From Candidatus Dormiibacterota bacterium (GTDB lineage: Bacteria > Chloroflexota > Dormibacteria > Aeolococcales > Aeolococcaceae): DNA of 22,704 bases. Below, in pieces: positions 14,704 to 22,501 of the stretch. The position numbers and the translations under genes were made by a program. The stretch is from positions 2,803 to 25,506 of the forward strand of contig PLXL01000113.1 of the NCBI GenBank assembly GCA_003153215.1, written 5' to 3'. The notes beneath the pieces were generated by a model. The model did not search any database and was not told the DNA's origin. It saw only the letters and a program-made list of their open reading frames with translations. The stretch's first letter is position 1. Every line of letters begins with the position of its first letter.

Positions 14704-16812
14704 GTGTCGAGCCGATGTCGTCTGTGGCGGAGCCTGGCCACCGGGGTGGTCGCGGTGACGGTGTGCGCCGTCTCCGTCGCCGTCCAGCCGCTCACCGCCA
14801 TGGCCCAGGCCACGCCGGCGACCCTGTGGGGTATCGACAGCTGCGACGCGGCGCAGTCCGTGGTGCCCGCCACCCAGCAGGCGCAGATGGGAAATCCCCA
14901 ATTCGTCGGCCGGTACCTCGATCCCAGCACCTGCGGCACCGCTGACCTCAGCACCTCGGAGGTCACCTACCTCGAGTCGATGGGGATCGGCATCCTGCTC
15001 ATCGCCGACCCGGGCCGCTTCGGCTCGAGAAACCCGGGGGGCGCCGCCGAGGCGCAGGCGGCGATCCTGGAGGCGCAGGCCCTGGGGGCCCCCCGCGGGA
15101 CCGCGATCTTCCGCGACGTCGAGGTCTCCGACACCATCACCGCCACCTACATCGAGAGCTGGTACCAGACCTTCGCCCAGTCGAGCAGCGGCTACGTCCC
15201 CGGCTTCTACGAGAACAGCTACAACACCTCGAGCGGGTACTTCGCCGGCGTCTCGGGGGCCTACTGCACGGCGGAGCGCGCGGACCCGGCGATCGGGACC
15301 GGCGTCGTCCTCTGGACCGACGAGCTGGAGGAGCCGTGGTACGGGGATCCGACCTACTTCCCCACCTCGGCCAACGCCCCGGCCTGGGACCCCTTCGCCC
15401 TGCCCTGCGCCGACACCACGGTGGCGTGGCAGTACGAGGTGAACTCAGGCTTCCCCAGCAACAACACGGACCCGAACGTCGACGTCGACGAGTTTCTGGA
15501 TCAGTACGCCAGTCTGCTCTGGAGCGGGGGAGCCTACACCCCGCTCACTCCCTTCCGCGTCTGCGACACCCGACAGGGCAGCGGCACAGCGTGCTCGGGT
15601 ACCACCGCTGACAACACCATCGGGCCGGGCCAGAGTCTCAGCCTGGCGGTCACCGGGATCAGCGGGCCGGAGGACCAGACGGTGCCCGCCGACGCCCAGG
15701 CGGTGGCGCTCAACGTCACCGCCATAGCCGGCACCGCCGCCACCTACCTCACCGTCTATCCCGCCGGGTCATCCCCGCCCACCGCCTCCACGCTGAACGT
15801 CGCCGCCGGCGTCATCCAGGCCAACCTCGCGGTGGTGCCCCTGGGCGCCGGAGGTCAGGTGAGCATCTACAACCACGCGGGCGCCATCAACGTCGCGGCC
15901 GACGTGGAGGGCTATTTCGCGGTGCCGTCGGTGGCGGGCTCGAACGTCCCCGGCCTCTTCCACCCCATCGCCCCGCTGCGCATCTGCGACACGCGGCCCG
16001 GCACCGACACCGCCTGCTCGGGCACCCCCCTCGGCGCTGGCGAGTGGACCGAGGTGACGGTCTCGGGGCTGCCACCGGGAGCACCGCCCGCCACCGCGTC
16101 GGTGCCCGCTGACGGCACCGCGGAGGCGGTCGTCCTCAACCTCACGGCCGTCCTTGGCACCGCCGACACCTACCTGAGCGTCGTGCCCCCCACCAGCAGC
16201 GGCACCTGCCCCCGTGGCCCTCCCAGCAGCTCCGACCTCAACCTCCTCGGCCAGGCCATCGTCCCCAACCGGCTGATCGTCCCCCTGGGTTCCGCGCAGG
16301 ACGTCTGCGTCTACAACAACCTGGGCACCATCGACATCGTCCTCGACGTGAACGGCTGGTTCGGCACCGGCGCCGAGACCTCCCAGGGCGCCTACTTCCA
16401 CGCCGTCTCGCCGCTCCGGATCTGCGACACCCGGAGCGCGGCCGCGACCGGCTACACGACCGAGTGCTCGGGAAGCTCCGCCGACCGCCTTATCGGGCCG
16501 GGTCAGAACCTCCTGGTCGCGGTGGCCGGCGTCGACGGCCTGCCGGGGGCCCTGGGCAGCCTGGCACTGCCGGTGGCGGTGATCGCCAACGTCACGGCGG
16601 TGAGCGGAACGGCCCCCACCTTCCTCACCGCCTATCCCGCCGACGTCTCGCTGCCCACCGCCAGCGACCTCAATGTCGGCACTGGCCAGGTCACACCCAA
16701 CATGGTCATCGTCCAGCTGGCCTCGGGCGGCAGCGATGCCGGGGCGTTCGACCTCTACAACCACACGGGGTCCATCGACGCCGTGGTCGACGTCGAGGGC
16801 TGGTTCGAGTAG
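14704..16812 (+). CDS. Exported DUF1906 (Rv2525c-like glycoside-hydrolase-like) protein with three C-terminal repeats
   Basis: A 702-residue exported protein. GTG at 14704 is preceded by GGAGAG, and the signal peptide spans ~1-36 (SLATGVVAVTVCAVSVAV to AMAQA). Residues ~40-270 match the DUF1906/Rv2525c-like TIM-barrel family: WGIDSCDAAQS, FVGRYLDPSTCG, LESMGIGILLIADPGR, GTAIFRDVEVSDT, GYVPGFYENS and VAWQYEVNSGF. This family is thought to act on cell-wall or other glycans, though activity is rarely shown. Three modules of the local repeat family follow at ~277-402, 418-554 and 563-702 (TPFRVCDTR, APLRICDTR, SPLRICDTR ... GYF/GWF). They differ from those of the other proteins by a Cys before DTR and a second Cys (ACSG/ECSG) just after. 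The protein ends right at GWFE. Domain order is enzyme first, repeats last, opposite to the peptidases. Confidence 0.9.
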   Translation: MSSRCRLWRSLATGVVAVTVCAVSVAVQPLTAMAQATPATLWGIDSCDAAQSVVPATQQAQMGNPQFVGRYLDPSTCGTADLSTSEVTYLESMGIGILLIADPGRFGSRNPGGAAEAQAAILEAQALGAPRGTAIFRDVEVSDTITATYIESWYQTFAQSSSGYVPGFYENSYNTSSGYFAGVSGAYCTAERADPAIGTGVVLWTDELEEPWYGDPTYFPTSANAPAWDPFALPCADTTVAWQYEVNSGFPSNNTDPNVDVDEFLDQYASLLWSGGAYTPLTPFRVCDTRQGSGTACSGTTADNTIGPGQSLSLAVTGISGPEDQTVPADAQAVALNVTAIAGTAATYLTVYPAGSSPPTASTLNVAAGVIQANLAVVPLGAGGQVSIYNHAGAINVAADVEGYFAVPSVAGSNVPGLFHPIAPLRICDTRPGTDTACSGTPLGAGEWTEVTVSGLPPGAPPATASVPADGTAEAVVLNLTAVLGTADTYLSVVPPTSSGTCPRGPPSSSDLNLLGQAIVPNRLIVPLGSAQDVCVYNNLGTIDIVLDVNGWFGTGAETSQGAYFHAVSPLRICDTRSAAATGYTTECSGSSADRLIGPGQNLLVAVAGVDGLPGALGSLALPVAVIANVTAVSGTAPTFLTAYPADVSLPTASDLNVGTGQVTPNMVIVQLASGGSDAGAFDLYNHTGSIDAVVDVEGWFE

Positions 16813-16842
16813 GCCCGGTCCCGGCGTCGCCGGTGCTTCCCT

Positions 16843-17280
16843 CTACCCCAGCGCCAGGCGCTCGATCCGACCCTCGCGACAGTCCACGGTCGCGCTCAGG
16901 TGGTGGCTGAGCGGCCCCGCGGGCACCGGCGCCAGCGCCGGGCCCCAGACCACCTCGTCGGCGGCGACGTCCAGCTCGATGTCGACCTCGTCACCGCCGT
17001 CCTCGCGCCAGTAGGCGGCGGTGACGCAGCGCTCCCCGCCGTCCTCCAGGGAGTGGGCGGCCCGCCCGATCAGCTGGTAGGTCTGGGGGTCGCTCTGCAC
17101 CGCGTCGAGCGCGTCCGCGTCCAGGTAGTCGAGGTGCGGCTGGTGGACGGTGTCGAGCCGGGCGAAATCGCCGAGCAGCCGGCTGATCAGCTCCGACACC
17201 AGGGTCATTTCCGAGGCCCGCACCGCGGCATCCTTGTTCCAGCCCTCGTCACTGGCGGGCTCCACGTGGATGAAGGTCAT
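16843..17280 (-). CDS. Conserved-looking hypothetical protein, 145 residues
   Basis: I do not recognise a family. The protein starts MTFIHVEPASDEGWNKDAAV and is acidic and soluble. It has a helical-looking N-terminal half (MTLVSELISRLLGDFARLDT) and a strand-rich second half (DIELDVAADEVVWGP, LSHHLSATVDCREGRIERL). There is no signal peptide or metal cluster. The ATG has a GGAGGGGAG-type site upstream. It converges with the DUF1906 gene (30-bp gap) and is divergent from the membrane protein gene. Its coding character (GC-rich third positions) supports a real gene. Confidence 0.65.
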   Translation of the reverse strand: MTFIHVEPASDEGWNKDAAVRASEMTLVSELISRLLGDFARLDTVHQPHLDYLDADALDAVQSDPQTYQLIGRAAHSLEDGGERCVTAAYWREDGGDEVDIELDVAADEVVWGPALAPVPAGPLSHHLSATVDCREGRIERLALG

Positions 17281-17381
17281 CTCTCTTCTCCCCTCCGCAG
17301 GCGGCAGCGGCCACGCTCCGGACGACGCATGATAGCTGGGCTGGGGGCGTGCCGGGTGCCGTCTCGGGTCGGAGCTCCGCA

Positions 17382-17398
17382 TAGACTGCCCCGACGTG
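17382..17398 (+). promoter_or_regulatory. -10 box for leaderless start of membrane protein gene
   Basis: TAGACT at 17382-17387 fits the TAnnnT -10 pattern and ends eight bases before the GTG, and no Shine-Dalgarno site is present. The -35 region is not recognisable. The same arrangement precedes the desulfurase gene. Confidence 0.5.
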
Positions 17399-18985
17399 GA
17401 ACCCGCCCCGACCGACCACCGCGGCGCACGCCGTGCCTCCGCGGGTGCCGGCATCGTGGTCCTGGGTCTCGTGCTCGCCATCGCGATCGGACGTCTCAGC
17501 CAGCAGGTCCCCCTCAACTCCGACCAGGCCAGCTCGGTGCTGGAGGGCTGGGCGATGGCCCACGGCAATGTGCTGCTGAGTGGCTGGACGCTCCCCTCCG
17601 ACAGCTTCTTCACCGACAAGCTCCCCCTGCTGGCGCTCCTGGAGAGGTTCCAGGGCCTGACCGCGGCGGTCGAGTACGAGGCCGCGGGTCTGCTCGGCGG
17701 CGCCGTCGTCCTGGCCGGGATCTGGCTGGCCGGCGGCCGGCTCCGGGGCCGTACCCGGGCGGTGGCGATGCTGGTGACCGGCGCCCTGCTCGCCTCCCAG
17801 GCTCTGCTCCTCCCGGGAAGCGGCGCCTCCTTCCCTGCCGGAGCCCTCTTGCCCGCCGGAACCGACCACGCCGCCAGCCTCCTGCTCCTGCTGGTCGCCT
17901 GCCTCGCTCTCCAGGGCGCCCGCAGATGGAGGGGGTGGCTGGCGCTGGTCTGGCTCGCGCTGGTGGCGGCGAGCATCGGGGACCCCCTCGCGGCGGTGGT
18001 GGGCGGCGGCGCCGTCGCCGGGGTCGGAGCCCTCGACCTGGCGGCAGGGCGGCGCGACGGTGCCCGGCACGACGTGGTCCTGATCTTCGTCGGGCTCTCC
18101 TCGGCGGTCGCCGCTCCGCTGACCTGGTGGGGGATACGGGGGCTGGGCGGGTTCACCGCCGCCCCCCTGCTCGGCGGCGGGTACGGTCTGCCGGCGCCGG
18201 TCGCCTCCCTCAGCCACAACCTGGCGGTGGGGGGCCAGGCCCTCCTCTCCCTGTTCGGAGCGGACCTCTTCAGCCGTCCGGCCGGCCTGGCCTGGGTATC
18301 CGTCCTCCTTCACCTCTGCGGGCTCGCGCTGGTGGTGGGGGTGCTGGCCTTCCTGCTCCGGCCTCGCCGCTGGCTGGGTCTCGACCTGGTGTCCCGTGTC
18401 CTCACCCTCGGCATGCTCGCCGCCGCCGCCGCCTACATCGTCGGCCAGCAGGCGACGGACCTCACCTCGGCCCGGTACCTCGTTCCCTTCCTGGGCTTCG
18501 GGGCGGTCCTGGCCGGCCGCGAGGGCGTGCCCCGGCTGATGGCACGGCGCCCCCGCCTCTGGCTCGGAGCGGTGGCCCTCGGCGCCGCCTACGCCGGCGT
18601 CTTCGCGGCCGGGGCGATCAGCGCGCAGCCGGCGCCGGCACCGCTCACGGCGGTGACCTCCTGGCTGTCAGAGCACGGGGCGACCCACGGCCTGGGCACC
18701 TATTGGGACGCCAACGTGGTCACGGTGAGCACCCAAGGAGCGATCACGGTCCGGGCCGTCAGCGCGACCTCCAATTCGCTGATGCCTTTCCTCTGGCACA
18801 CCACGGTGTCCTGGTACGACCCCCAGCGCGACCGGGCCACCTTCGTCCTCCTCGACGGGAGCGACAGCAGCGACCGAGCCGTCGTCGAGGCGTCCCTGGG
18901 CCCACCGAGCGAGATGACCACGGTGGCCGGCACCACGATCATGGTGTGGCCCGGCAACGTGCTGGGTGACCTCTCGCCCCCCTGA
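17396..18985 (+). CDS. Polytopic membrane protein, GT-C glycosyltransferase-like
   Basis: A 529-residue integral membrane protein with roughly ten hydrophobic segments. These include VVLGLVLAIAIG near the start, LLGGAVVLAGIWLAG, AASLLLLLVACLAL, LALVWLALVAAS, VLIFVGLSSAVAAPLTWW, LLHLCGLALVVGVLAFLL and VLTLGMLAAAAAYIV. After the first helix, a loop with LNSDQASSVLEGWAMAHGN and SFFTDKLPLLALL looks like the acidic first loop of lipid-dependent GT-C mannosyl/arabinosyltransferases of the ArnT/GT39 type. A soluble C-terminal part begins around residue 425 (VTSWLSEHGATHGLGTYWDA), also common in that superfamily. It may transfer a polyprenyl-linked sugar outside the cytoplasmic membrane, which would suit the nearby glycan genes. 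Identity as a glycosyltransferase is inference from layout. GTG start, apparently leaderless. Confidence 0.75.
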   Translation: MEPAPTDHRGARRASAGAGIVVLGLVLAIAIGRLSQQVPLNSDQASSVLEGWAMAHGNVLLSGWTLPSDSFFTDKLPLLALLERFQGLTAAVEYEAAGLLGGAVVLAGIWLAGGRLRGRTRAVAMLVTGALLASQALLLPGSGASFPAGALLPAGTDHAASLLLLLVACLALQGARRWRGWLALVWLALVAASIGDPLAAVVGGGAVAGVGALDLAAGRRDGARHDVVLIFVGLSSAVAAPLTWWGIRGLGGFTAAPLLGGGYGLPAPVASLSHNLAVGGQALLSLFGADLFSRPAGLAWVSVLLHLCGLALVVGVLAFLLRPRRWLGLDLVSRVLTLGMLAAAAAYIVGQQATDLTSARYLVPFLGFGAVLAGREGVPRLMARRPRLWLGAVALGAAYAGVFAAGAISAQPAPAPLTAVTSWLSEHGATHGLGTYWDANVVTVSTQGAITVRAVSATSNSLMPFLWHTTVSWYDPQRDRATFVLLDGSDSSDRAVVEASLGPPSEMTTVAGTTIMVWPGNVLGDLSPP

Positions 18986-19034
18986 GGCCGGACCGCCGGC
19001 GGCGACCCGGGTGGGACGGCTGGATCCCTCGGAC

Positions 19035-19051
19035 TAGACTGGCTCGACGTG
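19035..19051 (+). promoter_or_regulatory. -10 box for leaderless start of cysteine desulfurase gene
   Basis: TAGACT at 19035-19040 ends eight bases before the GTG at 19049, with no Shine-Dalgarno site. Sequence and spacing are nearly the same as at 17382-17398. Confidence 0.5.
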
Positions 19052-20233
19052 GAGCCGGCGCAGCCCATCTACCTCGACCACGCCGCGACCACCCCCCTCG
19101 ACCCCGAGGTGCGTGCGGCCCTCCTTCCCTGGCTGGGGGAGCTGTTCGGCAACCCCTCCTCGGCCCACCGGCACGGCCGGCGGGCCCGCGCCGCCGTGGA
19201 CGACGCCCGCGACCGGGTCGCCGCCGCCGCCGGCTGCGCGTCGAGGGAGGTGATCTTCACCTCGGGCGGGACGGAGGCCGACAACCTCGCCCTCCGCGGG
19301 GTCCTCGAGCGTTGGGGGGCAGAGCGCGGCCGCCACCTGGTGGTCAGCGCCGTCGAGCACGAGGCGGTGCTCACCACCGCCCGGGACCTGGCCGCGGCCG
19401 GCCGCGCTGAGCTGACCGTCGTCGACTGCGATCGACGGGGGCGAATCGACCCCGCCGCGGTGGCCGCGGCCGTCCGTGCCGACACCGTGCTCGTCTCGGT
19501 GATGCTCGCCAACAACGAGGTGGGGACGCTCCAGGACCTCCCGGGCATCGCGGCCGCCGTCCGTGCCCGCAACCCGCGGGCCCTGGTCCACACCGACGCC
19601 GTCCAGGCTCTGGGTCGGCTCCCACTCGGCCTCGACGCTCTCGGGGTGGACCTCCTGAGCCTCAGCGCCCACAAGGCGTACGGGCCCCAGGGGGTGGGCG
19701 CGCTGGTGGCCCGCCACGGCGTCTTCCCTGCTGCCCAGGTCACCGGCGGGGGTCAGGAGCGCGGGCGGCGATCCGGTACGGAAAACGTGGCCGGCGTCGT
19801 GGGCTTCGGCGCGGCCGCCCTTGTGGCGGAGCGCCGCCGGGAGACCGATGCGTCGGAGCTCTCCCATCTGGCTGATTGGCTGACCGACCTACTCACCGAG
19901 AGCGTCCACGGCCTCGAGCCCACCGGCGATCCGGCAACCCGGCTCCCCGGCCTCTGCAGCTTCGTGGTCCGCGACTGCCGGAGCGAGCTCCTCCTCGCCG
20001 TCCTCGACGAGCTGGGGGTCTGCGCGTCGGCGGGGAGCGCATGCTCCAGCGGAGCGCCAGTCCCTTCCCACGTCCTCGAGGCCATGGGCTTCGGCGATCT
20101 CGCCGGCTCCGCCCTCCGCCTCAGCCTGGGGCGATCCACCACCCCAGCTCTGGTCGACGCGGCCGCGGGGCGGGTCCAGGTGGCGGTGGCCAGGGTGCGC
20201 GGTGGTGGAGGGATTGCCGCCCCTATCCGGTGA
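19049..20233 (+). CDS. Cysteine desulfurase, NifS/IscS-type (PLP-dependent, class V aminotransferase fold)
   Basis: A 394-residue cytoplasmic enzyme that takes sulfur from L-cysteine, giving alanine and an enzyme persulfide for Fe-S clusters, tRNA thiolation or other sulfur uses. Visible features in order are YLDHAATTPLDPEV at the start, NPSSAHRHGR, FTSGGTEADNLAL (PLP phosphate loop), SAVEHEAVL (His stacking on PLP), LANNEVGTLQ, HTDAVQALGRLPL (PLP Asp), SAHKAYGPQGVGAL (Schiff-base Lys), RSGTENVAG, and the catalytic Cys in AGSACSSGAPVPSHVLEAMG. The short SACSSG loop is the group I (NifS/IscS) form rather than SufS. All key residues are present and length is normal. The GTG at 19049 gives the usual distance to YLDHAATTP and appears leaderless. 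Its last 11 bases overlap the convergent vapC gene. I give no symbol because nifS, iscS and yrvO-type enzymes cannot be separated here. Confidence 0.95.
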   Translation: MEPAQPIYLDHAATTPLDPEVRAALLPWLGELFGNPSSAHRHGRRARAAVDDARDRVAAAAGCASREVIFTSGGTEADNLALRGVLERWGAERGRHLVVSAVEHEAVLTTARDLAAAGRAELTVVDCDRRGRIDPAAVAAAVRADTVLVSVMLANNEVGTLQDLPGIAAAVRARNPRALVHTDAVQALGRLPLGLDALGVDLLSLSAHKAYGPQGVGALVARHGVFPAAQVTGGGQERGRRSGTENVAGVVGFGAAALVAERRRETDASELSHLADWLTDLLTESVHGLEPTGDPATRLPGLCSFVVRDCRSELLLAVLDELGVCASAGSACSSGAPVPSHVLEAMGFGDLAGSALRLSLGRSTTPALVDAAAGRVQVAVARVRGGGGIAAPIR

Positions 20234-20639
20234 TCGTCAGGCGCTCCATGGGCTGCCCGGTGACCTCGGCGATCAGGTCGAAGTCCTTGTCGAGATGCAG
20301 GACGGTGAGGCCGCCGAGCTCCGCCGCCGCGCTGACGATCAGGTCGGGCACGGAGGGGCCCCGATGCTGGCCACGGTCGGCGAGCAGGGTCAGCACCTCC
20401 ATCGCCCGCTCTTCCATGGCCGGCGTGAGGTACTCGACGGGCATCGATGAGAGCGGCGATGCCGCCAGGCCGGAGCGCAGGTCCGCTCCTGATCGTGCCG
20501 AGTAACCGACCTCGAGACGAGTAACGGCGGTGATCCGCACCAGGCCCCGTTCGATGCGCGCAGCCCACTCGAGAGCGTCCGGGCTCACAGCGAGGCGGAC
20601 GAGCGCCGACTTGTCGATCAGCCAGGCGGTTACCGCCAC
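20223..20639 (-). CDS. vapC: VapC-type PIN-domain ribonuclease toxin
   Basis: A 138-residue PIN-domain endoribonuclease, the toxin of a type II toxin-antitoxin pair that cuts RNA when freed from its antitoxin. The four acidic sites are visible: Asp in WLIDKSALVRL (residue ~9), Glu in AVTRLEVGYSAR (~43), Asp in SVPDLIVSAAAEL (~98) and Asp in VLHLDKDFDLIAEV (~116). Length is typical. GTG start at 20639 overlaps the antitoxin stop by ten bases, so the two are translated together. The gene converges on, and slightly overlaps, the desulfurase gene. Confidence 0.93.
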   Translation of the reverse strand: MAVTAWLIDKSALVRLAVSPDALEWAARIERGLVRITAVTRLEVGYSARSGADLRSGLAASPLSSMPVEYLTPAMEERAMEVLTLLADRGQHRGPSVPDLIVSAAAELGGLTVLHLDKDFDLIAEVTGQPMERLTITG

Positions 20640-20851
20640 GCCTGTGCCATGACCTCCGGGTTCGCCAGGTCGGAGAAGACCTCGCCAAAGCGGCTGAGAT
20701 CATCGAGGCCGACGTGCGAGGCGGTGGTGGTTGCCTCCTGGGTCAGGCGGCGGCGCAGGTACTCGCTGCGCGAGAGCCCCACCCGGCCGGCCCGCGCGTC
20801 CAACGCCGCCAACACATCATCGGGAAGGTCCCGGACGAGGACATCTGGCAC
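20630..20851 (-). CDS. vapB: VapB-type ribbon-helix-helix antitoxin
   Basis: A 73-residue antitoxin. The N-terminus VPDVLVRDLPDDVLAALDAR followed by AGRVGLSRSEYLRRRL is a FitA/VapB-like ribbon-helix-helix DNA-binding domain. The C-terminal part (LDDLSRFGEVFSDLANPEVM) would wrap the toxin. The GTG at 20851 is chosen because AGGAGGT lies six to seven bases upstream; the ATG 11 codons earlier lies in the operator and has no such site. It should neutralise VapC and repress its own promoter together with it. Confidence 0.9.
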   Translation of the reverse strand: MPDVLVRDLPDDVLAALDARAGRVGLSRSEYLRRRLTQEATTTASHVGLDDLSRFGEVFSDLANPEVMAQAWR

Positions 20852-20865
20852 TTGCTCACCTCCTG

Positions 20866-20885
20866 TGATATCTGATGATATCATA
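20866..20885 (-). promoter_or_regulatory. vapBC promoter -10 and candidate operator
   Basis: TGATATC (20866-20872), a TGA spacer and TGATATCA (20876-20883) form a repeated palindromic site. It overlaps TATGAT, a good -10 on the minus strand (20885-20880), just upstream of the antitoxin Shine-Dalgarno site. This is the expected place for VapB autoregulation. Confidence 0.6.
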
Positions 20886-20903
20886 TTGTCGCGCGGTGCC
20901 CGC

Positions 20904-22322
20904 TCAGGCGGGCCAGGCGGTCAGCAGGTCGTCGGGGCCGAGCACGACATCCAGACCCCCGCACGCGACCCCCGCTCGGGACACGGCGACATGACGGGTG
21001 CCGGAGTGCATTCCCGGGATGACCTGAGCCGAGCGCACCAGGGTGCGGACGTCGGAGTCGTCGACGGGCGCGTGCTCGCGCCACTTCACCGTCCCCACGA
21101 AGCTGACGGTGTGGCGCTCTTCCGGCGTCCCGACCAGGTCGACCTCGACGGTGTTGGCACGTGTCCAGTAGCCGCCGACGGCATCAGCGTCGCCGAAGCG
21201 CGGGTCGGGAAGGAGCCGCCCCATTGCCTCGCGGACAACCGGCTCGATCGCCTTGCCGCGATAGCTGGGCCAATCGCGCCGGATGCTTTGGAGAGCCAGA
21301 TCCGACCGCCCTCGATTGACCAGCTCCAGGCAGGGCCGGAGCTGGCGCAGCCAGAATCGCAGGTAGGGGTCGGCCACCCGGTATCGGGGCTCGCGGCTGC
21401 GTCGCGCGCTGAGAGGCTCGTCGACCGCGACCACCCGCTTGTCGTCCACCAGGACCTTCAGGGCGCGGCTGAGCGAGGATGCCGCCAGCCCGGCCCGGAC
21501 GCCGATGGCCGAGAAGGTCGTCTCCCCAGCACCGATGGCACCGAGCACACCACGCGCCGGGAGATCAGCGGGGAACTCGGCAGAGAGCATCCGCTCGCCG
21601 GCGACCAGCAGGGGGGACATGGCGTCACTGAGGGCCTCCTCCAGGTAATCCCAGAAGCTGCGGCCCTTTGTCCAGGCGACGGCCAGACGGGGGAGCCCGC
21701 CGATGACGAGGTAGGCGTCGAGGGCCGCGGCGGCATCGAGGCCGAGCAACCCGGCGATCGCCCGTGGCGAGAGCGGAGGCACGACGAGCTCTCGGGGCTT
21801 GCCGAAGAGCGGGCGGCCGTAGCCGGCCAGGGCTTCCATCATGCGCAGATCGGAGCCGATCAGGATGAGCAGGACCGGGCGGCCCTCCATCCGCCGGTCC
21901 CAGACCTCCTGGAGCACTGCCTCGAACCCCGGCTCGCTGTCGACGAGATACGGCAGCTCGTCCAGGACCACGACGGAGGGCGCCTGAGGGCTCGCCGTTT
22001 CGGCAAGCAGGTTGAGGGCGGCCGACCAGCTTCCCAGGCCGCCGCCGCGGGCGGTCTCGGCTGCTGGGAGCGCCGAGGCTCCGATCTCCGCCACGAAGCG
22101 GGCCAGCTCTTCGGCCCGCGGCAGCCCGGTCGCCTGGAAGTAGACAGAGGGCAGGCCGGCACGCTCCAGAAACTCCTCGACCAAGCGCGACTTGCCCACC
22201 TGGCGCCGTCCGCGCACGGCCAGCAGCCGACCTGTGCCGTGCGCCCGGACGCTTTCCAGATGCCGCTCCAGGGCGGCCAGCTCCTCGGTGCGGTCGACGA
22301 AGCTCGACGGGGCAGCCTTCAC
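20904..22322 (-). CDS. AAA+ ATPase with C-terminal DUF234-like nuclease-fold domain
   Basis: A 472-residue protein of the ATPase_2/DUF234 type that is scattered in archaea and bacteria. FVDRTEELAALERHL opens it. Walker A is VRGRRQVGKSRLVEEFL (~residue 37-53), Walker B is SVVVLDELPYLVDS (~118), and LILIGSDLRMME is the sensor-1 strand. PLSPRAIAGLLG, AYLVIGGLPRL and YRVADPYLRFWLRQLRP are typical family markers. The C-terminal region has YRGKAIEPVVREAMGRLL, then YWTRANTVEVDLVG and VSFVGTVKWRE, a PD-(D/E)xK-like E-D...K layout. The role of this family is not settled; mobile or stress-related functions are proposed. GTG start with no Shine-Dalgarno site and a TAGTCT -10 box six bases upstream, so probably leaderless. 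It is followed 52 bp later by vapBC on the same strand. Confidence 0.88.
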   Translation of the reverse strand: MKAAPSSFVDRTEELAALERHLESVRAHGTGRLLAVRGRRQVGKSRLVEEFLERAGLPSVYFQATGLPRAEELARFVAEIGASALPAAETARGGGLGSWSAALNLLAETASPQAPSVVVLDELPYLVDSEPGFEAVLQEVWDRRMEGRPVLLILIGSDLRMMEALAGYGRPLFGKPRELVVPPLSPRAIAGLLGLDAAAALDAYLVIGGLPRLAVAWTKGRSFWDYLEEALSDAMSPLLVAGERMLSAEFPADLPARGVLGAIGAGETTFSAIGVRAGLAASSLSRALKVLVDDKRVVAVDEPLSARRSREPRYRVADPYLRFWLRQLRPCLELVNRGRSDLALQSIRRDWPSYRGKAIEPVVREAMGRLLPDPRFGDADAVGGYWTRANTVEVDLVGTPEERHTVSFVGTVKWREHAPVDDSDVRTLVRSAQVIPGMHSGTRHVAVSRAGVACGGLDVVLGPDDLLTAWPA

Positions 22323-22346
22323 GATCTGAGACTACCATTCTTGGTA
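22323..22346 (-). promoter_or_regulatory. Promoter and palindrome upstream of ATPase gene
   Basis: On the minus strand, TAGTCT (22334-22329) lies six bases before the GTG, right for a leaderless transcript. TACCA-TTCT-TGGTA (22333-22346) is an inverted repeat that touches the -10 and extends into the spacer, a possible operator. No clear -35. Confidence 0.4.
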
Positions 22347-22488
22347 CTGCCACTGATGGAACCAACCTGTGGTTTCCCGCAGCGCGCGAGTCGGCCGCGG
22401 CGCTCCTGGGTCCTCTCCCTCACTCCTGTGCGGTCATCGCCGAACAGCTCGCGAACCCCGCCCAGGGCAGCGACCCGCCCCAAGCGCG

Positions 22489-22494
22489 TACAAT
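22489..22494 (+). promoter_or_regulatory. -10 box for the Rrf2-family regulator gene
   Basis: TACAAT ends seven bases before the ATG at 22502, again with no Shine-Dalgarno site. The spacing suits transcription starting at the start codon. Confidence 0.5.
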
Positions 22495-22501
22495 TCCTGG
22501 T

